A stretch of DNA of 64,000 nucleotides from NCBI GenBank assembly GCA_013397695.1, contig VYZI01000041.1:3935203-3999202 (forward strand). Reading direction: 5' to 3'. Below the pieces are notes generated by a model, which saw nothing but the letters and a program-made list of their open reading frames with translations, did not search any database and was not told where the DNA came from. The position numbers were made by a program, and so were the translations under genes. How positions within the stretch are numbered: position 1 is the first letter of the stretch; each line of letters starts with the position of its first letter. Positions 12,001-24,600 of this stretch are shown piece after piece. Source of the DNA: Centropus unirufus. Taxonomy: Eukaryota > Chordata > Aves > Cuculiformes > Centropidae.

Positions 12001-15000
12001 TTTCCCTAATACATTTTGCGTTTTTACTGCTGAGCCACTTTTGACTTCAAGTCATCCGATGTATTCAAGATGCCCTTTGAGGTGTGTTTGTGCTAGCAGT
12101 GTCAGACAAAGCAACAAAGCTTTGTTTTTGAAGCTTTCTGTGGTATCAGAGGAACCGCGCTAGCCATGAGCACAGACTGCCCGAGCAGCCAAACATGCCC
12201 TTAGTGACAAGGTCCCCTCCTGCTCCAATCCTTCCTGGGTAACAGCAACTAACCATAGGCTCTGGGGAGGTTAGTGGAAGTTTTTCCACCACTTTGAACA
12301 ATGACCTTGTCTTTCACCCCTCTCTCTGTCCCAGGCTCTCTTTCACTACATCTCCCTTCAGGGCCAGAGTCTCATCATTAGTTTCTGCAATGCCCTTCCT
12401 TTCCGCAGCAGTCCCTGCTTCATACCCCTCTCAGGGCAAGTTTCTGATGGTTCCCTTTGCTCCAGACACCCCAATCCAAAAATACACTTATGAATCCAAA
12501 CACCTGGTCTACTGAAAGCTCCTTCCTCCAGGCTCCAACAGCCCCACCTGAGACCTTGAGCCTTGCACAACTCTTCCTTGGGGATTACCCTTTCTGCTTC
12601 CCTATAGCACAACTCCAGGGAAACTGTATGAAAGGTGGAAGGGCACATTCCCAAGGGGAAGCATATAGCTGGGCAGAGATGTGACTCTGCAGCAGAAGAC
12701 AAGCTGCACACAGTGCCATGCTCCTGCTCGCTGCCCATGGTCACATCAGGTGTGCCTCTAAGCTAAATGTCCAGTCAGGCAGCTAAGCAGCTGCCAGCAG
12801 TGTTGTACAAGAGTCAGGTGAGCACACAGGGATGCTGGACACCATGGGAGAAGATGCTGTCCACCACCTTCATTCATATGGTGCCCCCTAACTCTTGCAG
12901 TGGAAAAAAACAAACACACAAGCTGTCCATAACCCCCTCCCCTGTGCCAGTCATGATTTTATAGACATCACCTCTTTAGGACCTTTAGCCCAGAATTTTA
13001 TAATTTTCTCCCATTTTCATGTTTATTAATAGCAGGTTCAAAACTCACTCCTTGCCACCTCTCTATCAATACGACTAAGGCATGAAGTTGGTTAAAAGAT
13101 CCTTAAGTTTTACTCAGTTTTCTTCATGCACACAAAATGGACAAAATGAGAATTTGTCTCTATTTGTTATATTTGTGCTGCAAAAATTAAAATTAGGCAC
13201 CCAGTCTGCCCAGGCTTCACCTCCAGGCAACAGGGAAGGCTGGGGTCCCTCAGGTGGAGACTCAAAGTGCTCAGCCAGGCTCTTACTCCACAACATGCTT
13301 TGGGGAAGGTTTATACTTTCCATCATTCTCATAAGAAGTGTCTGAAGCCGAGCACTGTGAAACTCCGCAAACCCAGTCATTCCTCCAGGGCCTAGCTTGT
13401 AATTTCTTATTTGCATCTTTGCTAAAATGGAAACCGAAAGGTCAATATCTGAAGCCCAACAGTGCAAAGATCACAGTTCCCTTCCTATCCGCGTCCTTCC
13501 CAATCCTTTTTTTTCCTGCTGATAAAAGTGAAATTATATTGGTTTTCTAACAGAGGGAAAATGGAAAACTAAACCAAAGCAGAAGCTCACCACATAATTT
13601 TGTCCAGCAAATCAAATCCATTTTTTCAATTAGAAAAACGTTTTGATGAAAAATTGCAACTACTTTTCAGTGAAACAGCTTTATAGCTTCTCTTAATCTA
13701 ACAGAGACACCCACAAAGAGGCTGCATTGTGTAAGCAGCTGTAGAATCCCCCATAAAGTCCCACTCTGCAAAGTTCTTTGCTGAGCAGTGAAGCTATTTG
13801 TAGCCCAGGTTCCTAGATGGGAAACCTCCAAGGTGCCGCTAATTATTTCTCCTAATGTACTGTTAATAAAATGGGGAAATAAAACTTCATGAACAACAGG
13901 TAAGTTGCTGTTCTTAATAGGAAGTAGGGCATCCCACATACATTACTCAGGGAATGAATTCTATGGTTGACATGGGGACGTCCTGCAGAGGTTGCTCTTC
14001 TGCAGGAGGATCTGTTTGCCACTGTTGTGGGGAGCAGCAATATTCAGGTGCAGCCTGGAGCCAAGCTCCTGGCCACATTTCAACTCTACCCTGGGTGAGG
14101 ACTTAAGTACCAGTGCCCTGTGTCTGGCCTCCATATGGAGAAAATCCAAGGCTGGGGCTAGAAAGGAGCCCTGCTGCACACAGTTCTCAGCAGAGCACTG
14201 TGACAAGTCCAACTATGTTTTCATTTGGACCTGGCACTTTTATAGGTATTTGCCATTGGGAATTTATCTTTGGAGTGAAATCCTATCTTTGTTTCCAGTA
14301 GTAGGTGGCTTCTGACAATCCAAGTGGTAAGCAAAACTACATTCATTTCCACTGAGAAACAAACAGCAAAACACAGTCTCAACAAATGTGTAGAAAACCA
14401 TCATCAAATCACTACAACTGATCTACTGTAGAAATAGTGGACAGTAAATAAGCTCTAACACCTCAAATGTTCACTACCTTCTGGATGAAGGTTGGGGATG
14501 GATTGGAATCTTGTACTATCCTGATCTATAAAGACAGGAGCCCTTGAAAATTTTCCAGCCCCTACACTAAACTATTTTAGTGCTAAACAGTCCCGTTAAA
14601 ATGCCCACCACAAATCAGAGCTTTGCTTGCCACTTTCTCTCAGCCCTCGACAGAATTAAATGGCTGTTACCCAGTTGAACCCTGTTGTCACAGGTGCTAT
14701 ATATCTACCTCTTTAAAAGATGCTATGCCTTCTTGTTGCTGAAAAGGCAGTTATTAGCCTGCTGCCGTGGGTCAAAGTGCTAGCCTGCGTTCATCCTTTT
14801 ACATCAAGTACAAATCCATGTCGGTGGGCAGCTGGACAAGTACAGATCACAAGAGCTATGGAATAAGGAGTAAAAATTTCAAAAGAAAGATTCTAGCTAG
14901 ACTTTTACAAGCCTGTGATGCTATGGCCAAGAGTCATTAAAGATGGGTTTGAAAAGCTTACCTGCATCTATATCCACCTGTGACCTTGTCTGACTTAACC

Positions 15001-17519
15001 AGCTTCTGATTCAGTGTAAATCCCTCCTCATTCTATTTTTTCATGAACTGGACAACCAAATGAAAAGAAAATGTTGGCCTTCCTCAGAACAGTAGTTTCT
15101 CTGTTCACAAGACTCATAAGGAAAAAGTTCTCAGAACCACATTCTTGAAAGCTGCTTTCTGCAATCACTTATGTAAACAAAATTCTGCTTGTAAAAAGGT
15201 CAATCAAAAGGATTGCAGACTGAAGTGATTTATCATCTAGTTGTCGCAGAAAAGTTCCTATTTCCTTAGTTTCTGTACCATCTCAAGTAGATAACCTATA
15301 TGAAGATGATGATTGATAACAAGTAAATACAGCGAACAATAACCCCGCTGAGGGTGTTCAGCTAAGTGTTGAAAATGGAGCGTGCAGCATATCCCCAGTT
15401 CGCTTTATGTGCTATTTACTAATTCCTACCTGAAAAGTCAAAGTCTTCTTGGATTGTGCACATCAAAAGTTAATACTTACCTACTACTTCCAAAATTAGA
15501 TAGCTTTAAAAAAAGCAACAACAAAGCCCCGTTTCACTAGGACATCTAAACTTCAATTGTACTTGAAGTATTCCAAGTTCACACTACCAGTACAGATTTT
15601 TGCATACAGTGCCCAAACTTTTCAGCTTTGGTCCATTCTACCTGCTTTGCATTCTTGTGCCATCTGTCCACTGCCAGCCTTCCTAAAACAGTTCTGGAAG
15701 TCTGCTGGAGTACTCAAATTAGGAAAAAAGGCCTTAGAACCACAGAACCAGAGAAGAGTCTTCATGCTAAAAATACTTCAGGGGGAAAAAAAACGGACTA
15801 CCTTTTTAAAAAACTGCCATTGTGATGTCTCAGTGCAATGGCTTTCACCTGCTGCACATTTAGGATAGAGGAAGTTACTTGCACCACACAAAAGAATGCC
15901 TTCTGTATAACGTGGTGAACAAAAAAAATAATGATTTCCAATAAATTCAAGCCATATTCATATTTGGCAGCTTTCCAATCATGCCAAGAATTTATCCAAC
16001 GCCCCTTTTATTTATGATGAAACAAAAGTGACATAACACTTTGTCATGAAAGAATGCTGTAAATGATGCGTTTTTAATTACATACGCTGTTCTTGAAACA
16101 ACTCTCCAATAATTCTTGTTTATAGTCCTACACACATGCTGCGGAAGTGAATATAAAATGCAGCTGTGGTCACCAGCCACGTGATTTCAGTCTGACGCTA
16201 GCTCAACGTTAGGACTGAAAGAAGAAAGGGGGAGTAGACACTTCAGCAAGGGCTTTCCCCAGCCTCAATTTTTACAATGTTATTGAAGTACCAGACTACC
16301 AAATATCAGATGTTTACACTCAGCCAGGCTACAAAAAGGGGGGAAACGTCTTGGGAGCCAAATCTGAACACTGGTGCATCTCCAGCAGATCAAGAGCAAC
16401 AGCAGAAAATGCTGATTTATGCTGAAAATGTAGGGCAAGAGGAGGATGCCTGTACACCCTCTTGTCTTCCCAGCACCTTAGAACATTGTTAACAGCCAGT
16501 GATCCCTCTTCCCTATGAAGACCTCCAGGTAGCTTCAAGAGGCTGAGATGTCAATAACAATAGCTTGGTCTATTTTTTTTTATCTCATACTCCTAGTGTC
16601 TAAGTCCTTAAATGTTGTTAAACCAAAAATTCATAGATTCCTGAACAATACTATTTTAACGCTTCGCTGCAGCCAGTGTAGGCAAGAACACGCCCAATGA
16701 CATGACAGACAGAATTTGACGGTATGTGTGGCCCTCAGAGAATACCTGGGTTAGTAGTACTAATAAGCACTTTCCCCTTTCTCCCAGTCATCCTCTCCAG
16801 TATCGCCACTGAGCTTTATTCACAATGAATCTAAGTGCAAAACCAATGAGTTGTCAAAATCTTTAAATCTGGGATATAAAGCATCAAGGATGTGAGAATT
16901 CAGACATATAAGAGCTTTGAGATACCAGCAAATCTCTTCTGACCTCAGTCAATTCATGTAAGTGAATACATTGGAACAGAGCTGACTAACATTTCTGATT
17001 TGAGCTACCAAACTATATAGCATAGAAGCCAAAGAAAGACCAGGGCTACTTTGAATTCTGGCAGTGTTTCAACTACAAGATAAATGGATCATTATATAAA
17101 CAGAAACCTATGCGTGACTTCAGAGAACAGGGATGATAGGACCACTGAGAACGATTTGCACTCATGTAAGCTTAGAAAAACACAAAATGCAAAGAAAATT
17201 ATCAAAGAAAAAACAGACTTTTCAAAAAATGGACAAATGTGTATTCCACTCTTTGCATTTGGTCATATTTAATACATACATAGTTTTCATTTTCTGGTTG
17301 TTCCTCTCACCCCTTCTACTTTTCACATTTATAAACTTAATACCTTGATTCTCCCTGAATTTTAAAACTGCAGGGTCCCAAAGTCTCCAGACTTACAAGC
17401 CAAATTAATTTCTGTTCATATTCAGTTAGTTTGAAGATCAAAGATGAATACTCTGGCTCGCTGAACAAAAGATACAGCCCATGAATGATGAACCTACGTC
17501 TCTTTCCTCTGCTTTTCTT
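9001..17519. other. Gene-poor stretch, no supported gene
   Basis: No exon with combined coding bias and splice sites was found. Notable bits are a G-run at 11322-11330, an AT-rich tract at 13600-13680 with TTTTGATGAAAAATTGC-like wording similar to 33570-34200, and an isolated minus-strand donor-like site (reads AG then GTAAGTATT) near 15470-15482 with no matching exon. The remaining open frames look random. Confidence 0.35.
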
Positions 17520-17799
17520 TCAATATGCAACTTTGGTCCATCCTTCTCCTCAAGATTTCTGCCTTCCAAATAAAATAATCCTTTGAGTTCAGATGATTAG
17601 GAGAGCCAAAAGGCATTGTTTTAGTTTTTGCTACATTTAAAACCAGTTTGTTTTCCTTGAACCAGTCTGTCAAAGTCTTTTTGCAGTTCAGGCGTTATGT
17701 GAGAAACAGATTTGCCATTAAAATGCACAGTCGTGCCATCTGTATAAAAATGTATAGCACAGTAATGACATAGCCTTGAAAAATCATTAATAAAAAGGA
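17520..17799 (-). mobile_element. L2-like LINE reverse transcriptase fragment, dead
   Basis: Translating the minus strand from about 17799 gives LFINDF (17780-17797), then a segment ending in FYTDGTTV (the YTDG codons at 17735-17746), then ELQKDFDRL. This is the order seen in LINE reverse transcriptases, where the block reads like F-INDL, then Y-ADD-T, then a helix of the form LQ-DFD-L. The second catalytic Asp of the ADD motif is Gly here, so the enzyme is inactive. The frame stops at 17621-17623, but shifting by one base at about 17632 restores similarity: AKTKTMPFGSPNH matches the usual SKTK-M-FGS block. A stop and a frameshift therefore show an old pseudogene. The 5' side is cut off by a long T tract on this strand (17799-17812). 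Assignment to L2 rather than another non-LTR clade is from general resemblance only. Confidence 0.7.
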
Positions 17800-17812
17800 A
17801 AAAAAAAAAAAA
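17799..17812. repeat. A14 homopolymer at the LINE fragment boundary
   Basis: Fourteen A on the plus strand, directly where the similarity to the reverse transcriptase begins on the minus strand. It inserts a run of Phe codons before LFINDF, so it is either slippage growth of the T-rich codons upstream of INDL or an insertion point. Confidence 0.8.
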
Positions 17813-19559
17813 GCAGGAATGACTGACACTACTCAACTCGGGGAGGGGGGAGGATAGAGGGGAGAGACATTGACACCTTTGACTGACAAAGAGGGGAAGA
17901 GACAGCCCTGTGAAGAGAAACAGATTGATGCTTCTCCTAGATTCTTTGTCTTCCTGACAGAGTATGGGCAGCAGCACAGGCCACCTACTTGCTGCATTAA
18001 TGCCTGCAGCACATTAGGCCAAAAGCTTTGATGAAGTTCGCTAAGAATGATTTCCACTATATTTTCGTTTATTGAGGGCATGCGTGAAAGAGCTAATTTC
18101 TAACAGTCTGGTCAGAAATCTCATTTCACCAAGAGCTGTTCCTCTGCACCCCTGGACCGGCAAGGGGCTTCCTGTCCGCAGCTCTCACCAGCCCATCTGT
18201 CACTGCTGTGTGCTGACAGCGCACTCACTTTCAATACCACGATTCAGAACATTTACATCGTCCGGGCCATGCCCCAGTGGTACCGACAGCCCTGCAGCTG
18301 CACTGCTTCCTAGCTGTTTTGCTACCTACGTACCACCTACTTTTCCAGGGCCACCCTGCCTGCACCAGGGCTCTCTGTTTAAATGCTGGCAGGTACCCAG
18401 CTCCTTTCATTCCCAGGCAGAAGTAGCATTATAATGGCTATGTCCTTCAGGTTCCCCCTCCCTTGCAGGGACTAAACCATGAGATGAGGGAACAAGCAGC
18501 AGTACTTCCAGCAGTAAGGCAGAATTCCTTCAGCTTCCTGGTAGAGTGTTGGCTGCCAGCAGCCCTCACCATCACACCTACTGGATGTGATTTAGGTTAG
18601 GGTTGACGTGTGTTGGTCCCACCTCACTCTGACAAGCCTGCAGGATACTGTGATTCACAGAGGAAGACGTGTGAGTCTTCCAAAAATATGCCCGGAAGGA
18701 AACAACTGATGAGGGCATCTGAAAAATGCTCACATATGGGGTTTTTTGATGGCTAAATAGCAATCAGTTCTCTAGACTTTTCCTCAGGTCACACAGGTGA
18801 ACGTTTTCCTTAGGCTGAAGTCTTCTAAAAATATCACTGAAAAGACTCGGTTTTGGCTATGTTGAGTTTAACAAGTATCCCTTTGGCTTTGTTTACCCAT
18901 CATCTTGTCAACGTGGCATATGCATCTCTTCGTTATCAACTACGTGCTCCACCCTTTGTGTCGGGCTGAGTGCTGAGAGCTGACTGCAACCCACAGCCTC
19001 TAAGCAGTCCTGGGTTGCAGCTTAGGTCTTTTGCCGAATCTAATAACATGTGCTGAAAACGCAAAAGCATCAAAACAATAAAAGCCATAAGAACATCTTT
19101 ACAAGGTATTTGCTAGCATTCACCCTAGGGACTTCACTATCATTTGAGGGAAAACATTGTAATTGCGGTAGAATTATAGATTACAGTTTTACTCGGACTT
19201 CCTAAAGTTAACCTCTACCATTACAGACCTAAATTTGGAGCAGTCCATTGTGCCACTTGGAGGAAAGCCACTAGTTCAGCACTACCAACTTCAGTTGTAT
19301 AAAAAGAACTTTTTTAATGATGATTTGTGTTTCATAAGCATTGCACTATTTTTAGAAAGATGAGAAAGTGAAGTATGCCTCCTTTTAAATCTGGCTTTTA
19401 CTGCACTCTGTAATTTATGGCAATATAATGAGTAATTTGAAAATAAAGATTTGAGACAACATTTTAACATTAGTGTTTTTAAGACAAAACAAACATTTCA
19501 AATAAAACCTAAACCACAGCAATGAAATCTATCATTAAATGCCTACTTTCTGCTAAATT
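17813..19559. other. Unassigned stretch
   Basis: No gene supported. 18072-18434 is open on the plus strand for 120 codons and is GC-richer than its surroundings, but its predicted product is a Pro/Ser/Cys-rich string with no domain and no flanking splice sites. From about 19080 the sequence becomes AT-rich and repeat-free, grading into the next feature. Confidence 0.35.
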
Positions 19560-19990
19560 TGTAGTTATGGCAGCTTAAATCTCAAACATTTCTTGTGACC
19601 TCTTGCAAAGTAAAAATAATCACATTATTCATTGTGGTTGAAGACCAATATAAGGTATTATTTCATCCCAGCCTTAAAGTATTCATGGAATTATACAGCA
19701 TGTCTTTTAAAACTGTATTAATTACTCTTTGTTGAGTCCAACTGACTGCTGGTTTTCAGAAAGAAATATATATTACTTCATCATATTTGCTTTATTTGTG
19801 AAGACTAGCACTTTTTAGGCTTATTATGCATAATACATCAGATGTGACCTGTTTAATCAATGCCAAAGTTCTTCTGAATTAGTATCTCTGTACGAGTTTA
19901 TCAGACACAGGCTTTTGACTGTTCATGGGAAAAAATCAGACTGTTTTTTTCTTGTTCACTGTCTAAAAGCTGCTACTGTGCTGTGGTGCC
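19560..19990. promoter_or_regulatory. Candidate conserved noncoding element (AT-rich)
   Basis: The stretch has no ORF or repeat signature and is dense in homeodomain-like AT cores. It includes a perfect 14-base palindrome TATTATGCATAATA at 19822-19835, which contains the ATGCAT core used by POU-homeodomain factors, plus a TTAATTA core near 19716. This style is typical of distal enhancers in vertebrate gene deserts. Conservation cannot be seen from one sequence, so this is inference. Confidence 0.25.
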
Positions 19991-21239
19991 AAAACTCAAT
20001 GTTAGACTGAAGTGAATAATACATGCCAAGCAGTTCAACCAAGCCCATTAACTCTCTCAGACAGACCTTACATCACAGAGAGCAGCACCTCACTTGTCGC
20101 TCTTAAATGTTCCTGTTTATCACACAAGTTTCTTCCTGAGAGTAGAGTCCCCTCTGCACAGGAACCAGCCCTAGGCTGGGATCTCGGAAGTTCTTCCTGT
20201 CAATGCACTAACAAAAGCCACTTCTCTGCCTTCATTTCTACTTCCACCCAGCATTAGTGCCACTTAGGAATTATATGACTTGATCATGAAAAAAAAATTT
20301 TTTCTTGCCTTGGCTTTAAGAAATGGAAATGCCATATTGGGAAGTTTTCCAGAAACCACCTAAGAGCACCAAGTGCTATCTGTTTCCAGGGCCAAACAGT
20401 ATAGGAGACTGGCTGAACATTAGAAACCTTCTTTGGGGACAAGAAGGGAATTTGTGGGTGGGGAAGTCTACCCATTTTCTACCTCCTAGGATTTCTGTAA
20501 AAAAAGGTAACATTTCAAGAAGAAATAGAAGAGGTTTTGTATTAAAATCTTCCTGTCCTTTGGGCTCTAGGCTCAAACATTTAGTACTGTTCCGTTCATT
20601 CTTTAAATCCAGTATAGACCTGTACTAGGAACCATGCAAGTGCCATACCAAATCATGCCTGTAGCCATGTAGGACTTGCATGTGTATCTTGGCGGGGGAA
20701 TGGAGGTTTTTCCTGTTAGACAAATGACTTGAATTTAAGAAGCCAGAGGTAACTGGCAATTACTTTTCTATTTTGAGGGCAGATAGGATCTGACCTACTA
20801 ATCAGATCCAAAAGCGGCAAAAGATCCCTCTTTTCATAAGGGGTGAATAAACTAGAAAAGGCTATTTAAATATCCAAGGCTTACAACCAAGTTCAACATA
20901 AGGAGAAGATCACTTTAGGCTTAAAATTCATAGTTAGCCATTGAAATCCTTCTCTGAACTGCAAAACATTCTGGGGTTCTTGTCAAATTCTGAGCTGCCA
21001 AGTGTTCACCTTGACTGACAGTCCAGAGCATCTACACCCAGAAATGTGGATTTAGACTTTTGTCACTTGAGACCCATCAATCCACCTCTTAAGTGGCAAG
21101 TGCGAGTTCTACAGAATAAAATTCAAAGACTGACATTCTCTCTGGGTTTACACCCATACCAGCTTGCTGACTTCAGTGTGGCTTGGCAGGTGCAAACAAG
21201 AAGAGAGTTCAGCTCTTGGCTTTTCATTTCTTGAGTTCC
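19991..21239. other. Unassigned stretch
   Basis: Short open frames on both strands (20012-20257, 20323-20628) with no domains, coding bias or supported splice sites. Nothing else identified. Confidence 0.35.
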
Positions 21240-21600
21240 TAAAGATTTTTTTCTTTTTTGGTTGTGGTTTAGATCAAGATAATAGGCACATTTAGAGTAA
21301 AAAGAAAGAAAATATTAAATTTTGCTCTTTGTTTAACCATCACAAAAATTATTTATGTCAATAATAATAATCTGAAACTATGTATTTATTAATTGATCTT
21401 TAGTATGGCTTTTTGTGCTGTACAAAATAATATTTGTCGCCATTTGTGATATGTTGTTTGGTTTTTACATACCTTTTTAGCTTTGATATAACTGGCACTG
21501 AATCTGGATAGTTTTTTCCTAGTTCAAATTTTTTCATAAAGTTAATTTGAATTTGTGAGGATTGATAAAAGAAGAAACAGAAGCAGCAAAGAAAGAAAAT
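21240..21600. promoter_or_regulatory. Candidate conserved noncoding element (AT-rich)
   Basis: About 360 bases of strongly AT-rich, non-repetitive sequence with an (AAT)-like run near 21360-21372 and a TTATTAATTGAT core near 21384-21396. Its texture resembles enhancer-type noncoding elements more than decayed transposons. Inference only; it could equally be neutral AT-rich DNA. Confidence 0.2.
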
Positions 21601-24600
21601 TCATTTTAAAGGTAGCTGATGGCTCCAAGCAAGATTAAACCCAAAACTTGAATACAAAATTCTCTGTCTGTGATGGTCCCTCTCTGGAAAGCTGAACCCA
21701 TGAGGTGGGCAATTTGTGGAAAACAACTTGGGCAAATGCACAAATGGCACTTGCAGCACATCTGAGTCCTGAGACAAAGTAAATTAATTCCCAAGGGTCA
21801 ATGAGAGCTTCAAGTTTGTCCCCACTGAGTCTGAGCTGTTGCCCTCAGGAAGAGCTACCTTGAGGAATGAGTAAGTACAATAAATGATGCTACACACAGA
21901 CTGGTGTGACTTGTGGTGCCGGCAGCGCCAGCCTGAACAAGCACCCTCAGTGGTGGGGTGGGAGGAACAGAAGAGGAAGAGGCACTTCTAATCGAGGTAG
22001 CTGCACTAAATCTTACAACTACCAGGCTGAATCTAACCTAGTAGCAGAGCATCTGCCCTCCCCTTTTCCAGGTGAGTTAGCATTTATGGGACGTTTAAGG
22101 TTTGGGAGCAAAAGGTTAAGAGGTCACTGTCCCAGAAGCTCTTTCTCATCCCTCCTCTTGAAATGTGTGGAACTCTTAACATTTATATCTGGTTTTGTCT
22201 TTAACTAAAGACGGCCCTGGCAGGTTGGAAGGGATGACTTTTACACAAAATAGGGACTGCACCAAAATGTGGGTTTCATGGGGAAAAAAAATGTTTCCTT
22301 TCATAAACCAAATGTGCCATTTAAACTGTCATTGTAGTAGCACTTGTTAAACTGAGGGAAGATATAGAAAATTCTCAAATATATTGATACAATTCAAAAA
22401 CAGGGTGAACAGAAAAGGAACTGATTAATTTTTAACTTTCTTAGGAAAAGAACTTTTAAAATATTAGGTGTTCATGAAAACAGATTTTTATTTACTATCA
22501 GCTCTAGAGGAAAACCCCCATATTTTTTGCCTTCTGAGCCTCACATATTCTATTAAGCCACAACATATTAAACACAAAGAAATGGGAAAATACATTTATA
22601 AACACAAGTGCCAATATGTATGTGTTTGAAAAAACCTAGTAATTTAAGACTCTTAAGTGGAACTGTTCCCCAGAGAATGTTACTAAAAACTGATGCAAGA
22701 AAAAATAATGTTAACAAACACCTTTCTGATGAAATAATTGTGTGGAAGGCACCATAATATAAGAACACAGACCTACAGCCAAGGACAATTGCTCTACCAA
22801 GCTTAATTCATTTATGAAACATGAGGTGTCAGTTTAATGTAGTTTGGCTGAGATTGGTGTGGATTTTTTTCTTTTTAATTATTTGTACATAATATATTTT
22901 TTCTGAGACAGCGTTCCACAGTACATATTTTAAAAAAAGGATATTCAAGACTTGCCTTCCCCATGAATCAATGAATCAACAAGCATCTCCCTATTGTGTA
23001 AGATACTATTGTTTGGTCTGTTTAAGAAAAGATTATTTGCTTAGACCATTGTGAAGTTATGGGAGGAGGAGGCCCACTAGCCAAGGAAGCTTTTTGTGAC
23101 GATTCATGAAAACAGACAATCAGCAGCCCAAAGGCTTGCCATGGCACGGACAAGTTCACAGGTCGTTGGTTCAGAGCCTGCATTGCACTGTAGCCCATCT
23201 CCCACCCAGAATACAGCGCAGAACAGAAGCATTTTCAAAGCACAGAGTAGTTTGAAGATAGAGGCCTTTTCTACTTCTATGGATCAAACTCAGCCTAGGA
23301 CCATAAATGTTTCAATTAATACCTTTTAATTGTTGCAACATACTGTACTTGCTCTGGATGAATAGGGAGACGCAACAACAGGCCTTGTAGCTCTTGTCCA
23401 AAATCCTTCACACTGTGCTGTTCTCAAGTCTCAGGGCTTTCTACCGTACTAAAGAAAACTGAACCATGCCAGGCTGCCAGCCCTTCCCTACAATGGCAAC
23501 CCCGTGGTACCAGGTTTTGCCCCGATTTGTACAACAGCACTCGCACACTGGAAACTCAGCAGCCTGCAGCTGAGACAGCAATGTCTAGGAGAAAATGTAC
23601 TGGAGCTTTCATCCAAACTTGATCTGTACACCTCCAAGAAGATCATTGTAATGCAGTTGCTTCCACAAATGGTCTTGGTATCTGCCAGGTGTGTGCATCA
23701 CCTGTGACTGCGCACTCCATTCATCCTGCAGCTGCCAGTTACCCCGGGGTATGGATCATGGCAATTACAGGGAGGCACATAAGGGCATTTCCCAATTGAT
23801 CTTCAACCCTGAAGGAAGCACCTTTCACTGCCTAATCATCCGCTCTTCCCTCTCTCTTTTTAGTGGGCTCTGTCTGTCCTTGCTCCCTTAAAATGCGCAA
23901 GGGACTGTGTTGGCTTGAACTGCATGTGCACAGGTAAAACACTGCAGCAGGCTCACCCAGCTACAATTACCATAAGCTTCATATCTCTCCCTGTTTCAGC
24001 ATTGCCCTAGTTTAGTCTTCGGCTGTTTGCTCAAAGGGAGCAGTAGAAGGAAGAGCAGGTTGTGCGATCTCTATTCTGGTGAAGAGGATGCAGAAAACAT
24101 ACACCTAAGTGAATGGTAGCAGGCACAGATCGCCTGCAAAAAGGACCATGTGATGGCAGCAGGGTGCCCAACAATCAGTTTTCTCCCTACAAAAAGGCAG
24201 ACTGTTTTTTTCTTGAGGAGCACACAGATGTGCACGCTTGGCTATGTACGAGTCAACCCAGAATCCTGCTGGCCCCAGGGAGTCAGCACATACACACCCA
24301 CCCCCCTCAAGCTACAGGGTGTCCCCTTCCTGCCCTCCATACCAGCAATGGTCCGTAGGGACAGCAGAGCTGAAAACAGTACTCTACAGTGGGATAATCT
24401 TTTAAAACGGTGAATTACTTTTCACTCTTGAAATAATTTCAGTGCTATTGTATAATACAGAGGAGAAAAAACCTTCTTTTCTTTTCCACTAAACAGGCTT
24501 TCACACCACCTACAACCCAGGATTAAACTTCAGAAGCAGTTACACAAAGAAAAGGATTTCTGTAAAGAAATCAATCAATCATTTGTCAAGTGTGGGTTCA

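Noticed and set aside
15470..15495. Minus-strand donor-like AG then GTAAGTATT
   Set aside because: The only upstream acceptor would give a 23-base exon without coding character.
22220..22240. GGCAGGTTGGAAGGGATGAC resembles a CR1 tail word
   Set aside because: Only about ten bases agree and no ATTCTATG repeat adjoins it.
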